From positions 9,796,001 through 9,860,000 of the forward strand of contig NZ_CP107869.1 of the NCBI RefSeq assembly GCF_036013645.1: a stretch of DNA of 64,000 nucleotides, read 5' to 3'. The notes below the pieces were generated by a model. The model was given only the letters and a program-made list of their open reading frames with translations, was not told where the DNA came from and did no database searches. Below, in pieces: positions 1 to 8,681 of the stretch (the stretch's first letter is position 1; every line of letters begins with the position of its first letter). The translations under genes were made by a program, and so were the position numbers. The DNA is from Streptomyces sp. NBC_00490. GTDB taxonomy: Bacteria > Actinomycetota > Actinomycetes > Streptomycetales > Streptomycetaceae.

Positions 1-241
1 CAAGCGTGGCCCCTGCGTCCGGTGACGGTTACGAGAGGACTTCTCTCACCTGGAGCGAGCCGATCAGCTCGTGGCCGCGGTGCCTGGCGGAGGATGGCAG
101 CTGCATTGGAAGGACGAGGGCGCCGACGCCTTCATCCCACCGGGAGAGGACCCGTTGTCTTGGTCGCAGCCGGTCAGGCCACGTCGTTCTCTTGCTCGAT
201 GGCGTTGAGGCGGTTTCTCAGCCGGTAGCTGGGCCGTTTGA
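1..241. other. no recognisable gene
   Basis: The left edge has open frames on both strands, but none has a recognisable domain, a ribosome binding site or Streptomyces-like third-position composition. It may be the end of a gene cut by the window or intergenic DNA. Nothing is assigned. Confidence 0.4.
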
Positions 242-655
242 TCAGCGGATTCCGGAGTCGGGATGTTCGGCATCCCATTCCTGGCGTGATCGAGCGATGA
301 CGCCGCGGTGTTCTGACGACCAGTCGGCGAGGGCTTTCACCAGATGCGTGAGGCTGTGGCCCATCGCTGTGAGCTCGTACTCGACCTGCGGAGGCACGGT
401 CGGATACACGGTCCGGCTGACAAGCCCGTCCCGTTCCAGCCGACGCACGGTGAGCGTCAGCATCCGCTGTGAGATACCGGGTACGGCGCGTTGAAGCTGC
501 CGGAAACGGCGTACGCCCTGGGCCAGTTCGACCACCACCAGGACCGACCACTTGTCCCCGATCCGGTCGAGCACCTCGCGGATCCCGCAGTCCTCGTGCT
601 CGTCGCCGCAGCTGACGACGGGCTCGGTGGTTACCTCTGTGTGCCCCACTGACAT
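242..655 (-). CDS. HxlR-family transcriptional regulator
   Basis: A 137-residue MarR-like winged-helix DNA-binding protein of the HxlR type. The family hallmarks are visible: a Cys-containing N-terminus ([21 protein letters not shown]), a recognition region [18 protein letters not shown], and the wing [19 protein letters not shown] followed by [11 protein letters not shown]. The ATG at 655 follows AAGGAGG at normal spacing. It is divergent from the NAD(P)-binding protein at 741 with 85 bases between starts, so it probably controls that gene and itself. HxlR proteins often sense electrophiles or redox state through cysteines; C16 and C23 would be candidates here, which is inference. Confidence 0.93.
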   Translation of the reverse strand: MSVGHTEVTTEPVVSCGDEHEDCGIREVLDRIGDKWSVLVVVELAQGVRRFRQLQRAVPGISQRMLTLTVRRLERDGLVSRTVYPTVPPQVEYELTAMGHSLTHLVKALADWSSEHRGVIARSRQEWDAEHPDSGIR

Positions 656-740
656 TGAAGTGCCTCCTTACGTGCCCTGACGCAAACCCGCAGGATGATC
701 CCGGTTACCGCAGAGAACCTACCGGAACGGGAAGACCTTC
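656..740. promoter_or_regulatory. divergent promoter region, hxlR-type / NmrA-like gene
   Basis: This 85-base gap holds both start regions: AAGGAGG on the minus strand for the HxlR regulator and GGGAAGA on the plus strand for the oxidoreductase. It is the expected place for the HxlR operator, but no convincing palindrome stands out by eye. Confidence 0.5.
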
Positions 741-1553
741 ATGATCCTGGTCACTGGAGCCACGGGCGCCCTGGGCGCACTGATCGCCGAACGGCTGGCC
801 GACCGCGACGACACCGTCCTTGGAACGCGCGAACCTCAGCGATTCAAGGCTCCGCTGCCTGTCCGCCGCATCGACTTCGACGCCCCCGACACGCTGATCA
901 CGGGCTTCCAGGGCGTGGATGTACTGCTGATGGTCTCGGCAGGCTACGGCGAGGACGACACCGTCATAGCCCGGCACGGCAATGCCATCGAGGCGGCCCA
1001 GGAGGCCGGTGTGGGGCATGTCGTCTATACGAGCTTGACCGCCGATGGCGACCACCTTCCCTATGCTCTGCCGCACCGCTGGACCGAGCGTCGTCTCCAG
1101 CAGAGCACCATGGGCTGGACGATCCTGCGCAATGGCCTCTACGCCGAGTTGTTGGCCTGGCTGGCGTCGCCGTCGGAGGACGGGCGGATCACTGCCCCGC
1201 TCGACGAGGGCCGACTGGCGGCCGTGGCACGCGCGGATCTGGCCGATGCGGCGGTACGGGTGACGGTGGACGCTGCCGCTCATGCGGGGCGTATCTATGA
1301 ACTCGTCGGTGAGCAGGCCATCGGCGGCACTGATCTGGCGCACGCCCACGGGCCGCACGTCGCCTACGAGCCGGAGACACTTGCCCAGGCCCGCTCCCGC
1401 CTCTCCGCTTCCGGCGCCGAGCCGTTCCAGGTGCCGATGCTCGTGGGCACCTACTCCGCCATCGCCGCCGGATTCCTGTGCCGCACCGGCGGTGACCTGC
1501 GCCAACTGCTGGGCCGCGAGCCCCGTTCCCCGCTCGCAGCGGCCCTTGCGTAG
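741..1553 (+). CDS. NmrA-like NAD(P)H-binding oxidoreductase (atypical SDR)
   Basis: A 270-residue cytosolic atypical short-chain dehydrogenase of the NmrA/QOR2-like group. The N-terminal nucleotide-binding motif is ILVTGATGALGALIAERL, and the typical GxxHVVYTSL segment follows at about residue 95. These proteins bind NAD(P)H as redox sensors or reduce quinones. It is divergent from the HxlR regulator, the classic arrangement for an HxlR/QOR2-type pair, so a role in quinone or electrophile detoxification is plausible. The ATG follows GGGAAGACC. Length is usual for the family. Confidence 0.88.
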   Translation: MILVTGATGALGALIAERLADRDDTVLGTREPQRFKAPLPVRRIDFDAPDTLITGFQGVDVLLMVSAGYGEDDTVIARHGNAIEAAQEAGVGHVVYTSLTADGDHLPYALPHRWTERRLQQSTMGWTILRNGLYAELLAWLASPSEDGRITAPLDEGRLAAVARADLADAAVRVTVDAAAHAGRIYELVGEQAIGGTDLAHAHGPHVAYEPETLAQARSRLSASGAEPFQVPMLVGTYSAIAAGFLCRTGGDLRQLLGREPRSPLAAALA

Positions 1554-1592
1554 TCCCCGGAGCTAGGAGCCGCGCGGCCAACGGAAAGTCCC

Positions 1593-2045
1593 ATGCCTTG
1601 TGCCACCAAGGCGGCTCCGGCGGCAGTGGTGCTGAAACTTGCCGAGCCGGCGCGAGCGCGTCTGCGGCAGGCGCTGCGGGCGAAGAACGTCCCCGCGGCG
1701 GCCGACGGTCCGGTCAACTCCGCGATCGCACGTGAGCCGAAGGCCAGCGTCACCACGGTGCGCAGGTGGTGGGGCCGCTTCGTCTCCGGTGGCCGGCCAC
1801 TCTCCACGACGCGAAACGGTTGGGCGGGCCTCGTACCTATGGGCCCCAGGTGGGCGTCCGCGTGGGGACCGCAGCCACCGGCGCGCCCGCGCATCCCTGA
1901 GTCGCCCAGGTCCCATCGCAGGATCGCCGCGCAGGTGGCGGGGACAGCCTTCGCCGCGATCTCGATGTCCCGCGTCAACACCGCGACGACCTGGCGCCGA
2001 AGCGGTCCTCCCAGCTGCGCAGGAGCGCACCCGACAAAGTCAGCG
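1593..2045 (+). pseudogene. IS630-family transposase relic, frameshifted
   Basis: The frame from 1593 gives an IS630-like N-terminal helix-turn-helix (PVNSAIAREPKASVTTVRRW, then GRFVSGG). The following family segment, GPRTYGPQVGVRVGTAA, is in another frame from 1826 and soon meets a stop. IAAQVAGTAFAAISMSRVNT then returns in the first frame. At least two frameshifts and loss of the whole DDE catalytic half make it non-functional. No clear terminal inverted repeats remain. Confidence 0.75.
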
Positions 2046-2340
2046 CTGCCTGCGCAGACCGACCGATCAACGCCGGAGCACCGCTGCCACGTGCCTTACG
2101 CGGCGGCCTCGATCCCGTACCTGACCAGCGGAATCCGCACACTGGGTGCGGAAGAGAACGCGCTCCAAGGCTGTGGCCCGGCGCAGGAAGGCTGCGAGCG
2201 TCTGTTCGGTCCGACATGCGGTTGGCTCTCGCCGCTCCTACCGTGGATGAGTAAACGGCTGGCGCGGGAGGGGCCCCGTGGCTGAGGAACGAGGAGTGTG
2301 TCGGCTCCGAACACCACCGGAAGGCGGCCTCGGGATGGCC

Positions 2341-2691
2341 ATGCAGTCAGACACTCCCGTTCTCGACACGCTCGTAGCCATGACGGTCGACTCGATCGAG
2401 CGCTGCGGCCTGGACGAGAAAACGTTCATTCTCACCCGCCTCGCCGCGCTCGCGGCCATGGACGCCCCGGCCATCTCCTACCTCGCGTATGTCGACCCTG
2501 CCCTCAAGGCCGACCTGACCCCCGAGGAATTGCAGGACGTTCTCGTCGCCATCGCGCCAGTCGTCGGCACCGCACGCGTCATGTCGGCCGCGACGCACAT
2601 CACCGAGGCACTCGGCATCACCATCGCGCTGGCCGAGGCCGAGGCCCAGTCGATGGCCGAGACGGAAGCCCAGACCCGGAGCAAGCCCTGA
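2341..2691 (+). CDS. carboxymuconolactone decarboxylase-like protein
   Basis: A roughly 116-residue alpha-helical protein resembling the CMD/AhpD-like fold (core RLAALAAMDAPAISYL, then LVAIAPVVGTARVMSAA). The CxxC motif of AhpD-type peroxidases is absent and there are no cysteines in the domain, so thiol peroxidase activity is unlikely. The frame is open from a GTG at 2278 but is uncharacteristic there; ATG 2335 or 2341 starts the conserved part. It sits 69 bases before the glutamine amidotransferase gene and may be co-transcribed with it. Confidence 0.75.
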   Translation: MQSDTPVLDTLVAMTVDSIERCGLDEKTFILTRLAALAAMDAPAISYLAYVDPALKADLTPEELQDVLVAIAPVVGTARVMSAATHITEALGITIALAEAEAQSMAETEAQTRSKP

Positions 2692-2760
2692 CCTGCTCTC
2701 TCGCTCTGTCTCGATGAACCATCACTCGATACCTCCGATACAAGAAACGGGGGAGCCGAC

Positions 2761-3606
2761 ATGTGCCGCTGGATCGCCTACTCCGGTACGCCCGTCCTTC
2801 TCAGCCAAGTCCTGTTCAAGCCGGAACACTCCTTGATCGACCAGAGCCTGCACTCCCGTATGGGGGTGGAGACGACCAACGGCGACGGTTTCGGCGTCGG
2901 CTGGTACGCGCGGGACACGGACACTCCGGCAGTGCTGCGGGAGATCGGTCCGGCTTGGAGCAACCGCAATCTGTCCGAGGTCGCCCACCACGTCCGCTCG
3001 GGCCTGTTCTTCGCGCACGTCAGGGCTTCGACCGGGACCGCCGTGCAGCAGACCAACTGCCACCCCTTCCGCCACGGTCGCTGGATGTGGATGCACAACG
3101 GGGCGATCAGCGGGTTCCACCTGTTCCGGCGTGATCTCGCTCTGGCCGTCGACCCGGCCCTGTATCCCGAGATCGAGGGTTCCACCGACTCCGAGGTGAT
3201 GTTCTTCCTGGCCCTCACGTTCGGCCTGGCGGAGAACCCTCCCGATGCCGTGGCGCGTATGGCCGCCCTGGTCGAGAAGGTGGGGCACGCGCACGGCATC
3301 CGTCACCCGCTGCAGATGACCCTCGCCGTGGCCGACGGGGAACGTGTATGGGCCTTTCGCTACTCCAGCGAGGGCCGCTCGCGGTCGTTGTACTTCAGCA
3401 CCAAGGTGGACGCCCTGCGTGCGCTCCACCCTGATGCCGCGTTCCTGCGGGACATCTCCGACGACACGCGCCTGGTCGTCTCCGAACCGCTGGGCGCCCT
3501 CTCCGGCGCCTGGAACGAGGTGCCGGAGAGCAGTTTCGGCATCATTCAGCCAGGCGGAGACGCGCTCCATGCCTTCCGGCCCTCCCTGCAAGGCGCACCG
3601 GCCTGA
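2761..3606 (+). CDS. class II glutamine amidotransferase (EgtC-like)
   Basis: A 281-residue Ntn-hydrolase. Cys2 directly follows the initiator Met (MCRWIAYSG) and would become the N-terminal nucleophile after Met removal. Other family signatures are HSRMGVETTNGDGFGVGWY, FFAHVRAST and NCHPFRHGRWMWMHNGAI, which shape the glutamine pocket. No synthetase domain is fused, so it is a stand-alone amidase or amidotransferase of the YafJ/EgtC type. EgtC acts in ergothioneine synthesis, but no egt genes are adjacent and the substrate is open. The start has a strong GGGGGAG ribosome binding site. Confidence 0.9.
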   Translation: MCRWIAYSGTPVLLSQVLFKPEHSLIDQSLHSRMGVETTNGDGFGVGWYARDTDTPAVLREIGPAWSNRNLSEVAHHVRSGLFFAHVRASTGTAVQQTNCHPFRHGRWMWMHNGAISGFHLFRRDLALAVDPALYPEIEGSTDSEVMFFLALTFGLAENPPDAVARMAALVEKVGHAHGIRHPLQMTLAVADGERVWAFRYSSEGRSRSLYFSTKVDALRALHPDAAFLRDISDDTRLVVSEPLGALSGAWNEVPESSFGIIQPGGDALHAFRPSLQGAPA

Positions 3607-3678
3607 AGCTGACCAGCAGGCCGGTGAACGGGCCATCGACCCGGTGGCGAGACCGTGGGCGGAAGGGTGGTGAGCTTG

Positions 3679-6360
3679 ATGGCCGGGACCCACGACAACG
3701 TGCAAGGGCCGACTGTTCCGGCCGTTCAGTGCGCCGATCCCCTCGGAAACCCGCTCCTGCGCACCCGGCTCGCCCTCCCCGCCAGGCCCGCGACGTTCCT
3801 TCGCCGGCAGCGACTGGTCCAGCACCTCGACCAGGCTCTGCGGACGCCGCTGACACTGGTCAACGGTGCGGCCGGAGCCGGTAAAACCCTGCTGGTCGCC
3901 GACTGGGCTGCCGGACTGCGCCCGCCGGTCGCCTGGCTCACCGTCGAAGTCGGGGACCGGCGACCGGGGGTCTTCTGGGCTTACGTCCTTCAGGCACTGC
4001 GCGCCTGCGGTGCACCGGTGTCCGAGGCGGTCGGGACCCCCGCGGACGCGGCCGGGGTGGACCAAAAGCTGCTGGCGGCCCTCGCCGCCGAGCTGAACGA
4101 CCGCAACCGGCCCCTGGTCCTGGTGCTCGACGAATACGACCGCGTGACCGCCCCGGAGGTCGCGGAGCAGCTGGAGTTCGTCCTGCACCACGCGGGGGGC
4201 GGCCTGCACCTCGTCCTTGTCACCCGCACCGAGCCGCTGCTTCCGCTGCACCGCTACCGCGCGGCCGGCGAGCTGACGGAGATCCGCGGCGCTGAGCTGG
4301 CCTTCACCGCCGAGGAGGCCGTCGCCCTGCTGGATCTGCACGGTCTGAGCCTTCCGCTCCACGCCGCAGGGGCTCTGGTGGACCGACTGCGAGGCTGGGC
4401 CGCCGGCCTGCGCCTGTCCGCTCTGGCTGCTCGGGAGAGCGCCGACCCGGAGCTCTACCTGAAGGAGTTCGAAGCGGACCGCAGTACGGTCGCGGATTTC
4501 CTGCTGGCCGAGGTTCTCAAAGGACAGCCGGACGAAACGCAGGACCTTCTGATGCGGGTGAGCGTCCTGGAGCGTTTCTGCCCGGACCTGGCCAACGCCC
4601 TGACCTTGCGTGCCGATGCCGAGCCCATCCTCGCCGGGCTGCATCGCGACAACGCTTTCGTCGAGCACCTCGGGCATACGTGGTACCAGCTGCACCCCCT
4701 GTTCGGGGAGATACTCCGGGCCCACCTGCGGGTGCGCCTGCCCGGGGTCGAGCCGGAACTGCACCGGCGGGGCGCGCGATGGCTGCGCCGGCACGGCTTC
4801 CTGACGGAGACACTCGCCCACGGCGCCGCCGCGGGAGACTGGAATTTCGCCGCCGGCGCGCTGATCGACGACCTGGCGATCGGGCAGCTCTTCACCGGCC
4901 TGCGCTCGGATGACCTGACCCAGTTGTTCTCCCTCATGGGGCCCGAGGCCAGGGGTCCTGCGACGGACCTCGTGCGCGCGGCGCACGACCTGTCCCGGCG
5001 TGACCTCGACCGCGGTCTGGCCCGCCTGCGCCAGGCTGAGGAGCACCTGGCCGACGACCCGGGCAGCCTCGCGGCGGCCCGGCTGAGCTGTGCACTGCTG
5101 GAGGCTTTGGCGGCCCGGTTCGCCGGGTGTCCTCCGCAGGCCGAGAAGGCCGCCGCGGCGGCCGACGAGCTGCTGCGGGAAGTCCCCGGGCACCTCCTGG
5201 ACAAGCATCCTGAACTGCACGCTCTGCTGCTGACCCATCTGGGCTCGGTGCGCCTGTGGGCCGGGCGTTTCGATGACGCGCGCGCTGCCCTGACCGTCGT
5301 GGCCGCTACCGACGACGGAGCCTGCACCGGGCTGCCTCGGGAAGAGTCGATGGGGCACCTGGCCCTGCTGGACTACCTGAACGGCTGGCTCGGCCGGGCG
5401 GAACGCAAGGCCCTGGCGGCGATGTCCGAGGCGGAGCGGATCGGTCTGCCCCGGTCGGCCGGATCCGGCATCGAACGGCTGGTCCTGGCCGCCGTGGCCG
5501 TCGACCGCCATGAACTGGCCCGGGCCCAGGCCCTCCTCGACGAGGTGGACCTCCCCTCGGGAGCGCATGATCCGGTGCTGACGGCGGGACAGGCGCTCGT
5601 CACAGCTCGTCTGCTGCTGGTCAGGGGCAAGGTACGAGCCGCCGTCGAGGCGGCGAACCCGGCCGTTTCCACCGCCGTGGCATCACCTTGGGCGGCAAGC
5701 CATGAAGCACTCGTGATCTCCGCCGCCCATCTGGCCGAAGGACGGCCGGACGAAGCCGGCGCGGTGCTCGAGCAGGTGTCCGTCGACCAGCCGGCGTGCG
5801 CGGTGGAGGCCGCGGGGCTCCAGCTTGCCGCAGGGCGTTCCGAGGCGGCCGTCGACCTGCTCGACAGCATCCGCGCCCAGGGCGGGACAGGTCCTGCCGT
5901 GACGGTGCGGGCAGCGCTGGTGAGGGCTCAGGCCGCGGAGTGGGCGGGAGACACCGCCACCGCCCGCAGACTCCTGGCCCAGGCGCTCCTCGACGCCCGG
6001 CGTGAGCGGCTGAGGCGTCCGTTCCTCGATGCCGGAGCGTGGATCCGGCCCCTTCTGGCGACGGCCTCTCTGAACGAGCTGGCAGCGGGCTGGCTCACGC
6101 CCGGTCCGGCTCCGGCGCGACGGGGCGGGCGGTCCGGCGCGGATTCGCCGTCCTCGCCGCTTGTCGCGGTGGAGCTGAGCGGACGCGAGCGGGATGTCCT
6201 GGAGCGGCTGGCCGGGATGATGTCGACGGAGGAGATCGCCGCTGATCTGTACGTGTCGGTGAACACGGTGAAGACTCACCTCAAGAGCGTGTTCCGCAAG
6301 CTCGCGGTGAACCGGCGGGGTGACGCGGTGCGCCGCGCACGCGAGCTGCGCCTCTTGTGA
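3679..6360 (+). CDS. LuxR-family regulator with ATPase domain (MalT/LAL type)
   Basis: About 893 residues. Walker A is GAAGAGKT at residues 63-70, and a Walker B-like LVLVLDEYDR follows about 80 residues later, typical of the STAND ATPase in MalT-like regulators. The middle is helical, TPR-like and rich in Ala/Leu. The last 65 residues are a LuxR helix-turn-helix (LSGRERDVLERLAG, STEEIAADLYVSVNTVKTHL). Such proteins activate transcription after ligand-driven, ATP-dependent oligomerisation. The frame is open from GTG 3655; ATG 3679 is chosen because GGAAGGG precedes it, but GTG 3670 is possible. It ends four bases before the convergent SpoIIE-domain gene, so the two transcripts probably overlap. 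Confidence 0.9.
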   Translation: MAGTHDNVQGPTVPAVQCADPLGNPLLRTRLALPARPATFLRRQRLVQHLDQALRTPLTLVNGAAGAGKTLLVADWAAGLRPPVAWLTVEVGDRRPGVFWAYVLQALRACGAPVSEAVGTPADAAGVDQKLLAALAAELNDRNRPLVLVLDEYDRVTAPEVAEQLEFVLHHAGGGLHLVLVTRTEPLLPLHRYRAAGELTEIRGAELAFTAEEAVALLDLHGLSLPLHAAGALVDRLRGWAAGLRLSALAARESADPELYLKEFEADRSTVADFLLAEVLKGQPDETQDLLMRVSVLERFCPDLANALTLRADAEPILAGLHRDNAFVEHLGHTWYQLHPLFGEILRAHLRVRLPGVEPELHRRGARWLRRHGFLTETLAHGAAAGDWNFAAGALIDDLAIGQLFTGLRSDDLTQLFSLMGPEARGPATDLVRAAHDLSRRDLDRGLARLRQAEEHLADDPGSLAAARLSCALLEALAARFAGCPPQAEKAAAAADELLREVPGHLLDKHPELHALLLTHLGSVRLWAGRFDDARAALTVVAATDDGACTGLPREESMGHLALLDYLNGWLGRAERKALAAMSEAERIGLPRSAGSGIERLVLAAVAVDRHELARAQALLDEVDLPSGAHDPVLTAGQALVTARLLLVRGKVRAAVEAANPAVSTAVASPWAASHEALVISAAHLAEGRPDEAGAVLEQVSVDQPACAVEAAGLQLAAGRSEAAVDLLDSIRAQGGTGPAVTVRAALVRAQAAEWAGDTATARRLLAQALLDARRERLRRPFLDAGAWIRPLLATASLNELAAGWLTPGPAPARRGGRSGADSPSSPLVAVELSGRERDVLERLAGMMSTEEIAADLYVSVNTVKTHLKSVFRKLAVNRRGDAVRRARELRLL

Positions 6361-6364
6361 CCGT

Positions 6365-8434
6365 TCAGGGAACGGGCGGCAGCGTCTGCTCGGTCCAGAT
6401 CGTTTTGCCCGGGGCCGCGTACCGGGTGCCCCATGCCTGGGCGAGCTGGGCGGCGATGAACAGGCCGCGTCCACCCTCCTCCGCCGCGCCGGCGTGCCGC
6501 AGATGGGGGGAGGCCGAGCCGGCGTCCCGCACCTCGCACGTCAGGCTGCGGTCAAGGATCAGGCGGAGCTCGATGGGCGGGCTGCCGTAGCGCACGGCAT
6601 TGGTGACGAGCTCGCTGATGATGAGCAGGGTGTCGTCCGCGGTCTCGTCGTCCACGTCCCACGCGGCGAGCCGTTCGCGGGTACGGCGCCGGGCGACGGC
6701 GACGGCCGCGGGGTCGGGGTCGAGCTGCCACGCGGCGTATCGCTCGGGTGGAAACGACCGGGTGCGCGCGACGAGCACAGCCGCGTCGCCGATGCCCAAG
6801 TCCGCCGGAAGCGCGTACACGAGTGCGTCGCACAGGTCCTGGAGCGTGCGGTCGCGCAGGTGGGGCGCCAAGGGCAGCGGTCCTGAGACTTCTGCCAGGT
6901 ACGAGGTGAGAATTGGATCGCTGGTGAAGACGAGCACGCTGCCGTCCGGCACTTCCACCTCGCAGGCCGCGAAGGGCGCGTCCTGAGCTGTGCCCAGGCG
7001 AGGCCCGGCCGTCGTGGCGGGGACGGCGACGGTGGCGTCGGGGCGTACGACGAGTGGGGTGAGATCGCCGGCCGCGGCCAGGGTGCAGGTGCCGGTGAGG
7101 GGGTCGTGGACCGCGTACACGCAGTCGGCGGTGAGGGCTTCGCGGCGCAGCGGATCCGCGAGGGGGAGGTTGGCGCGTTCGGCGGCCAGCTGTCCGGCGG
7201 TGCCGTGCATCCGCGCCAAGAGTTCCTCGGGGGGCAGGTCGAACGTCGCCAACGAGCGTACGGCGGTGCGCAACTGGCCCATGGTCGCGGCGGCGTTGAG
7301 GCCGTGTCCGGACACGTTGCCGACGACCAGGGCGGTGCGGGCGCTGGAGAGGGCGATCGTGTCGTACCAGGCGCCGGGGTTGGCGCCCGTGAGGGAGAGG
7401 TAGGCGGCCTCGAGCCAGGCGTGGGTTTCCGGGCGGCGGGGCAGCAACTGCCGCTGCACCGTTGCCGCGACGGTGTGCTCGCGCGAGTAGCGGCGCGCGT
7501 TGTCGATGCACAGGGCCGTGTGGGCGGCCAGTTCGACGGCCAGTTCCTGGTCGCCGGGGTCGAAGGCGGGCGATTGCCCGGCGCGATACAGACTGACCAG
7601 GCCGAGGGCCGCGTCGCGCAGTGCCAGGGGGACGACGAGGAGGGAGTGGGCCTGCGTCGAGCGGATCGTCTCCGCACGCGCGGGATCGACGGACAGCCAC
7701 GGGGCGGCGGCATCCAGGGGGACCACGCGGGGCCGCAGGTCGGCGAGGGCCTGGGTGAAGGGCGTGGGGACGGGCAGGCCGCATACGTCCCCCACCAAAG
7801 GGGCCTGGGGTGGGTGCGTGCGGCTGCTGCCGAACGCGGTGCGCATCAGGGGTGTGCCCGGCGGCAGTGGGGCCAGCGGCGGGTCGTTGCCGCGGATCAC
7901 CGCGTCCACCACCTCCACGACCGCGACATCGGCGAATGCGGGGACCACGGCGGTCACGAACTCCTCGCCGGTCACCGTGGGATCCAGCGTGAGGCCCACG
8001 CCCCTGCGTACGGCGTCGAGCACGTCGGCACGGGCCCGGGCCCGCTCGCGTGCGGTGACGTCGACCACGGCGACCGCCACACCGAGCACCGGTCCGTGCG
8101 GACTGTGCAGGCGTAGCGCGGTCACCTCGTAGTCCCGCGGATCTCCGTCGACGCGGGCACGGACGATGCGTCCCAGCACCGGCACGCCGGTGTCCAGGAC
8201 CTCGTTCAGCAGTGCCTCGACATCGGCATCGACCATGTCGTAGACCTCTCGGGCCGGGCGCCCGGTCAGCTCGTCCGCGGCCAGGCCCCGCATCGCGGGA
8301 GTCGCGGTGTTGACCCGTACCACCCGCAACGCGGTGTCCAGCAGATGCAGCCCGATCGGTGACTGCTCGAACATCGCGTCCAGCATCGCAAGGGCCGTCT
8401 CCGCCGCCAGCCGGCCGGCAGCGTCGTGTGCCAT
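6365..8434 (-). CDS. PAS-GAF-SpoIIE(degenerate)-HATPase signalling protein
   Basis: 689 residues. Domain order is PAS (about 15-130), GAF (about 150-320), a PP2C/SpoIIE-type domain (about 325-560) and an RsbW-like GHKL kinase domain (about 575-689). The kinase part looks intact, with N-box LLIISELVTNAV, G1 EVRDAG and G2 GRGLFIAAQL. The phosphatase part is not: the usual GGDWYD reads PGAWYD, VGDV reads VGNV, TDG reads TSDP, and the late DD reads GD, so the expected metal-binding aspartates are replaced. It is likely a sensor with anti-sigma-factor kinase output and a pseudophosphatase core. The start is divergent from the GH15 gene, with a palindrome between them. Confidence 0.9.
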   Translation of the reverse strand: MAHDAAGRLAAETALAMLDAMFEQSPIGLHLLDTALRVVRVNTATPAMRGLAADELTGRPAREVYDMVDADVEALLNEVLDTGVPVLGRIVRARVDGDPRDYEVTALRLHSPHGPVLGVAVAVVDVTARERARARADVLDAVRRGVGLTLDPTVTGEEFVTAVVPAFADVAVVEVVDAVIRGNDPPLAPLPPGTPLMRTAFGSSRTHPPQAPLVGDVCGLPVPTPFTQALADLRPRVVPLDAAAPWLSVDPARAETIRSTQAHSLLVVPLALRDAALGLVSLYRAGQSPAFDPGDQELAVELAAHTALCIDNARRYSREHTVAATVQRQLLPRRPETHAWLEAAYLSLTGANPGAWYDTIALSSARTALVVGNVSGHGLNAAATMGQLRTAVRSLATFDLPPEELLARMHGTAGQLAAERANLPLADPLRREALTADCVYAVHDPLTGTCTLAAAGDLTPLVVRPDATVAVPATTAGPRLGTAQDAPFAACEVEVPDGSVLVFTSDPILTSYLAEVSGPLPLAPHLRDRTLQDLCDALVYALPADLGIGDAAVLVARTRSFPPERYAAWQLDPDPAAVAVARRRTRERLAAWDVDDETADDTLLIISELVTNAVRYGSPPIELRLILDRSLTCEVRDAGSASPHLRHAGAAEEGGRGLFIAAQLAQAWGTRYAAPGKTIWTEQTLPPVP

Positions 8435-8577
8435 GAAGATCGCCTCCCGATACCGTCGCGCGCTCGCTCCGGCCCGCCGCCGCCGCGCACCCGGACGTCT
8501 TCCAGCGTCCCCCGCACACCGGGCCCCTGCATCCGCGGGCGCGAGCCGTGGCCGCAGGACGGCAGTCCTCGGGAGGA

Positions 8578-8596
8578 CTCACCCGCAGCGGGGGAG
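8578..8596. promoter_or_regulatory. palindrome site d, CTCACCCG-N3-CGGGTGAG family
   Basis: CTCACCCG-CAG-CGGGGGAG, with 7 of 8 arm positions complementary. It lies between the divergent SpoIIE-domain and GH15 genes, 85 bases before the GH15 ATG. It belongs to a family of four sites in this window sharing an 8-3-8 geometry. Confidence 0.5.
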
Positions 8597-8681
8597 GCCG
8601 GCACGGTCCGAGGTGGCCATGGTGGGCATACACCGGGCGCTCCATGGCGACCGGCACGTGCCGCCGGAAGGAGCACCGATC

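Noticed and set aside
2722..5568. Very long open frame on the minus strand opposite the amidotransferase and LuxR genes
   Set aside because: It is antisense to two genes with clear domains, has repetitive Gln/Gly/Arg-rich translation and no recognisable motif. Such frames are expected opposite high-GC genes.
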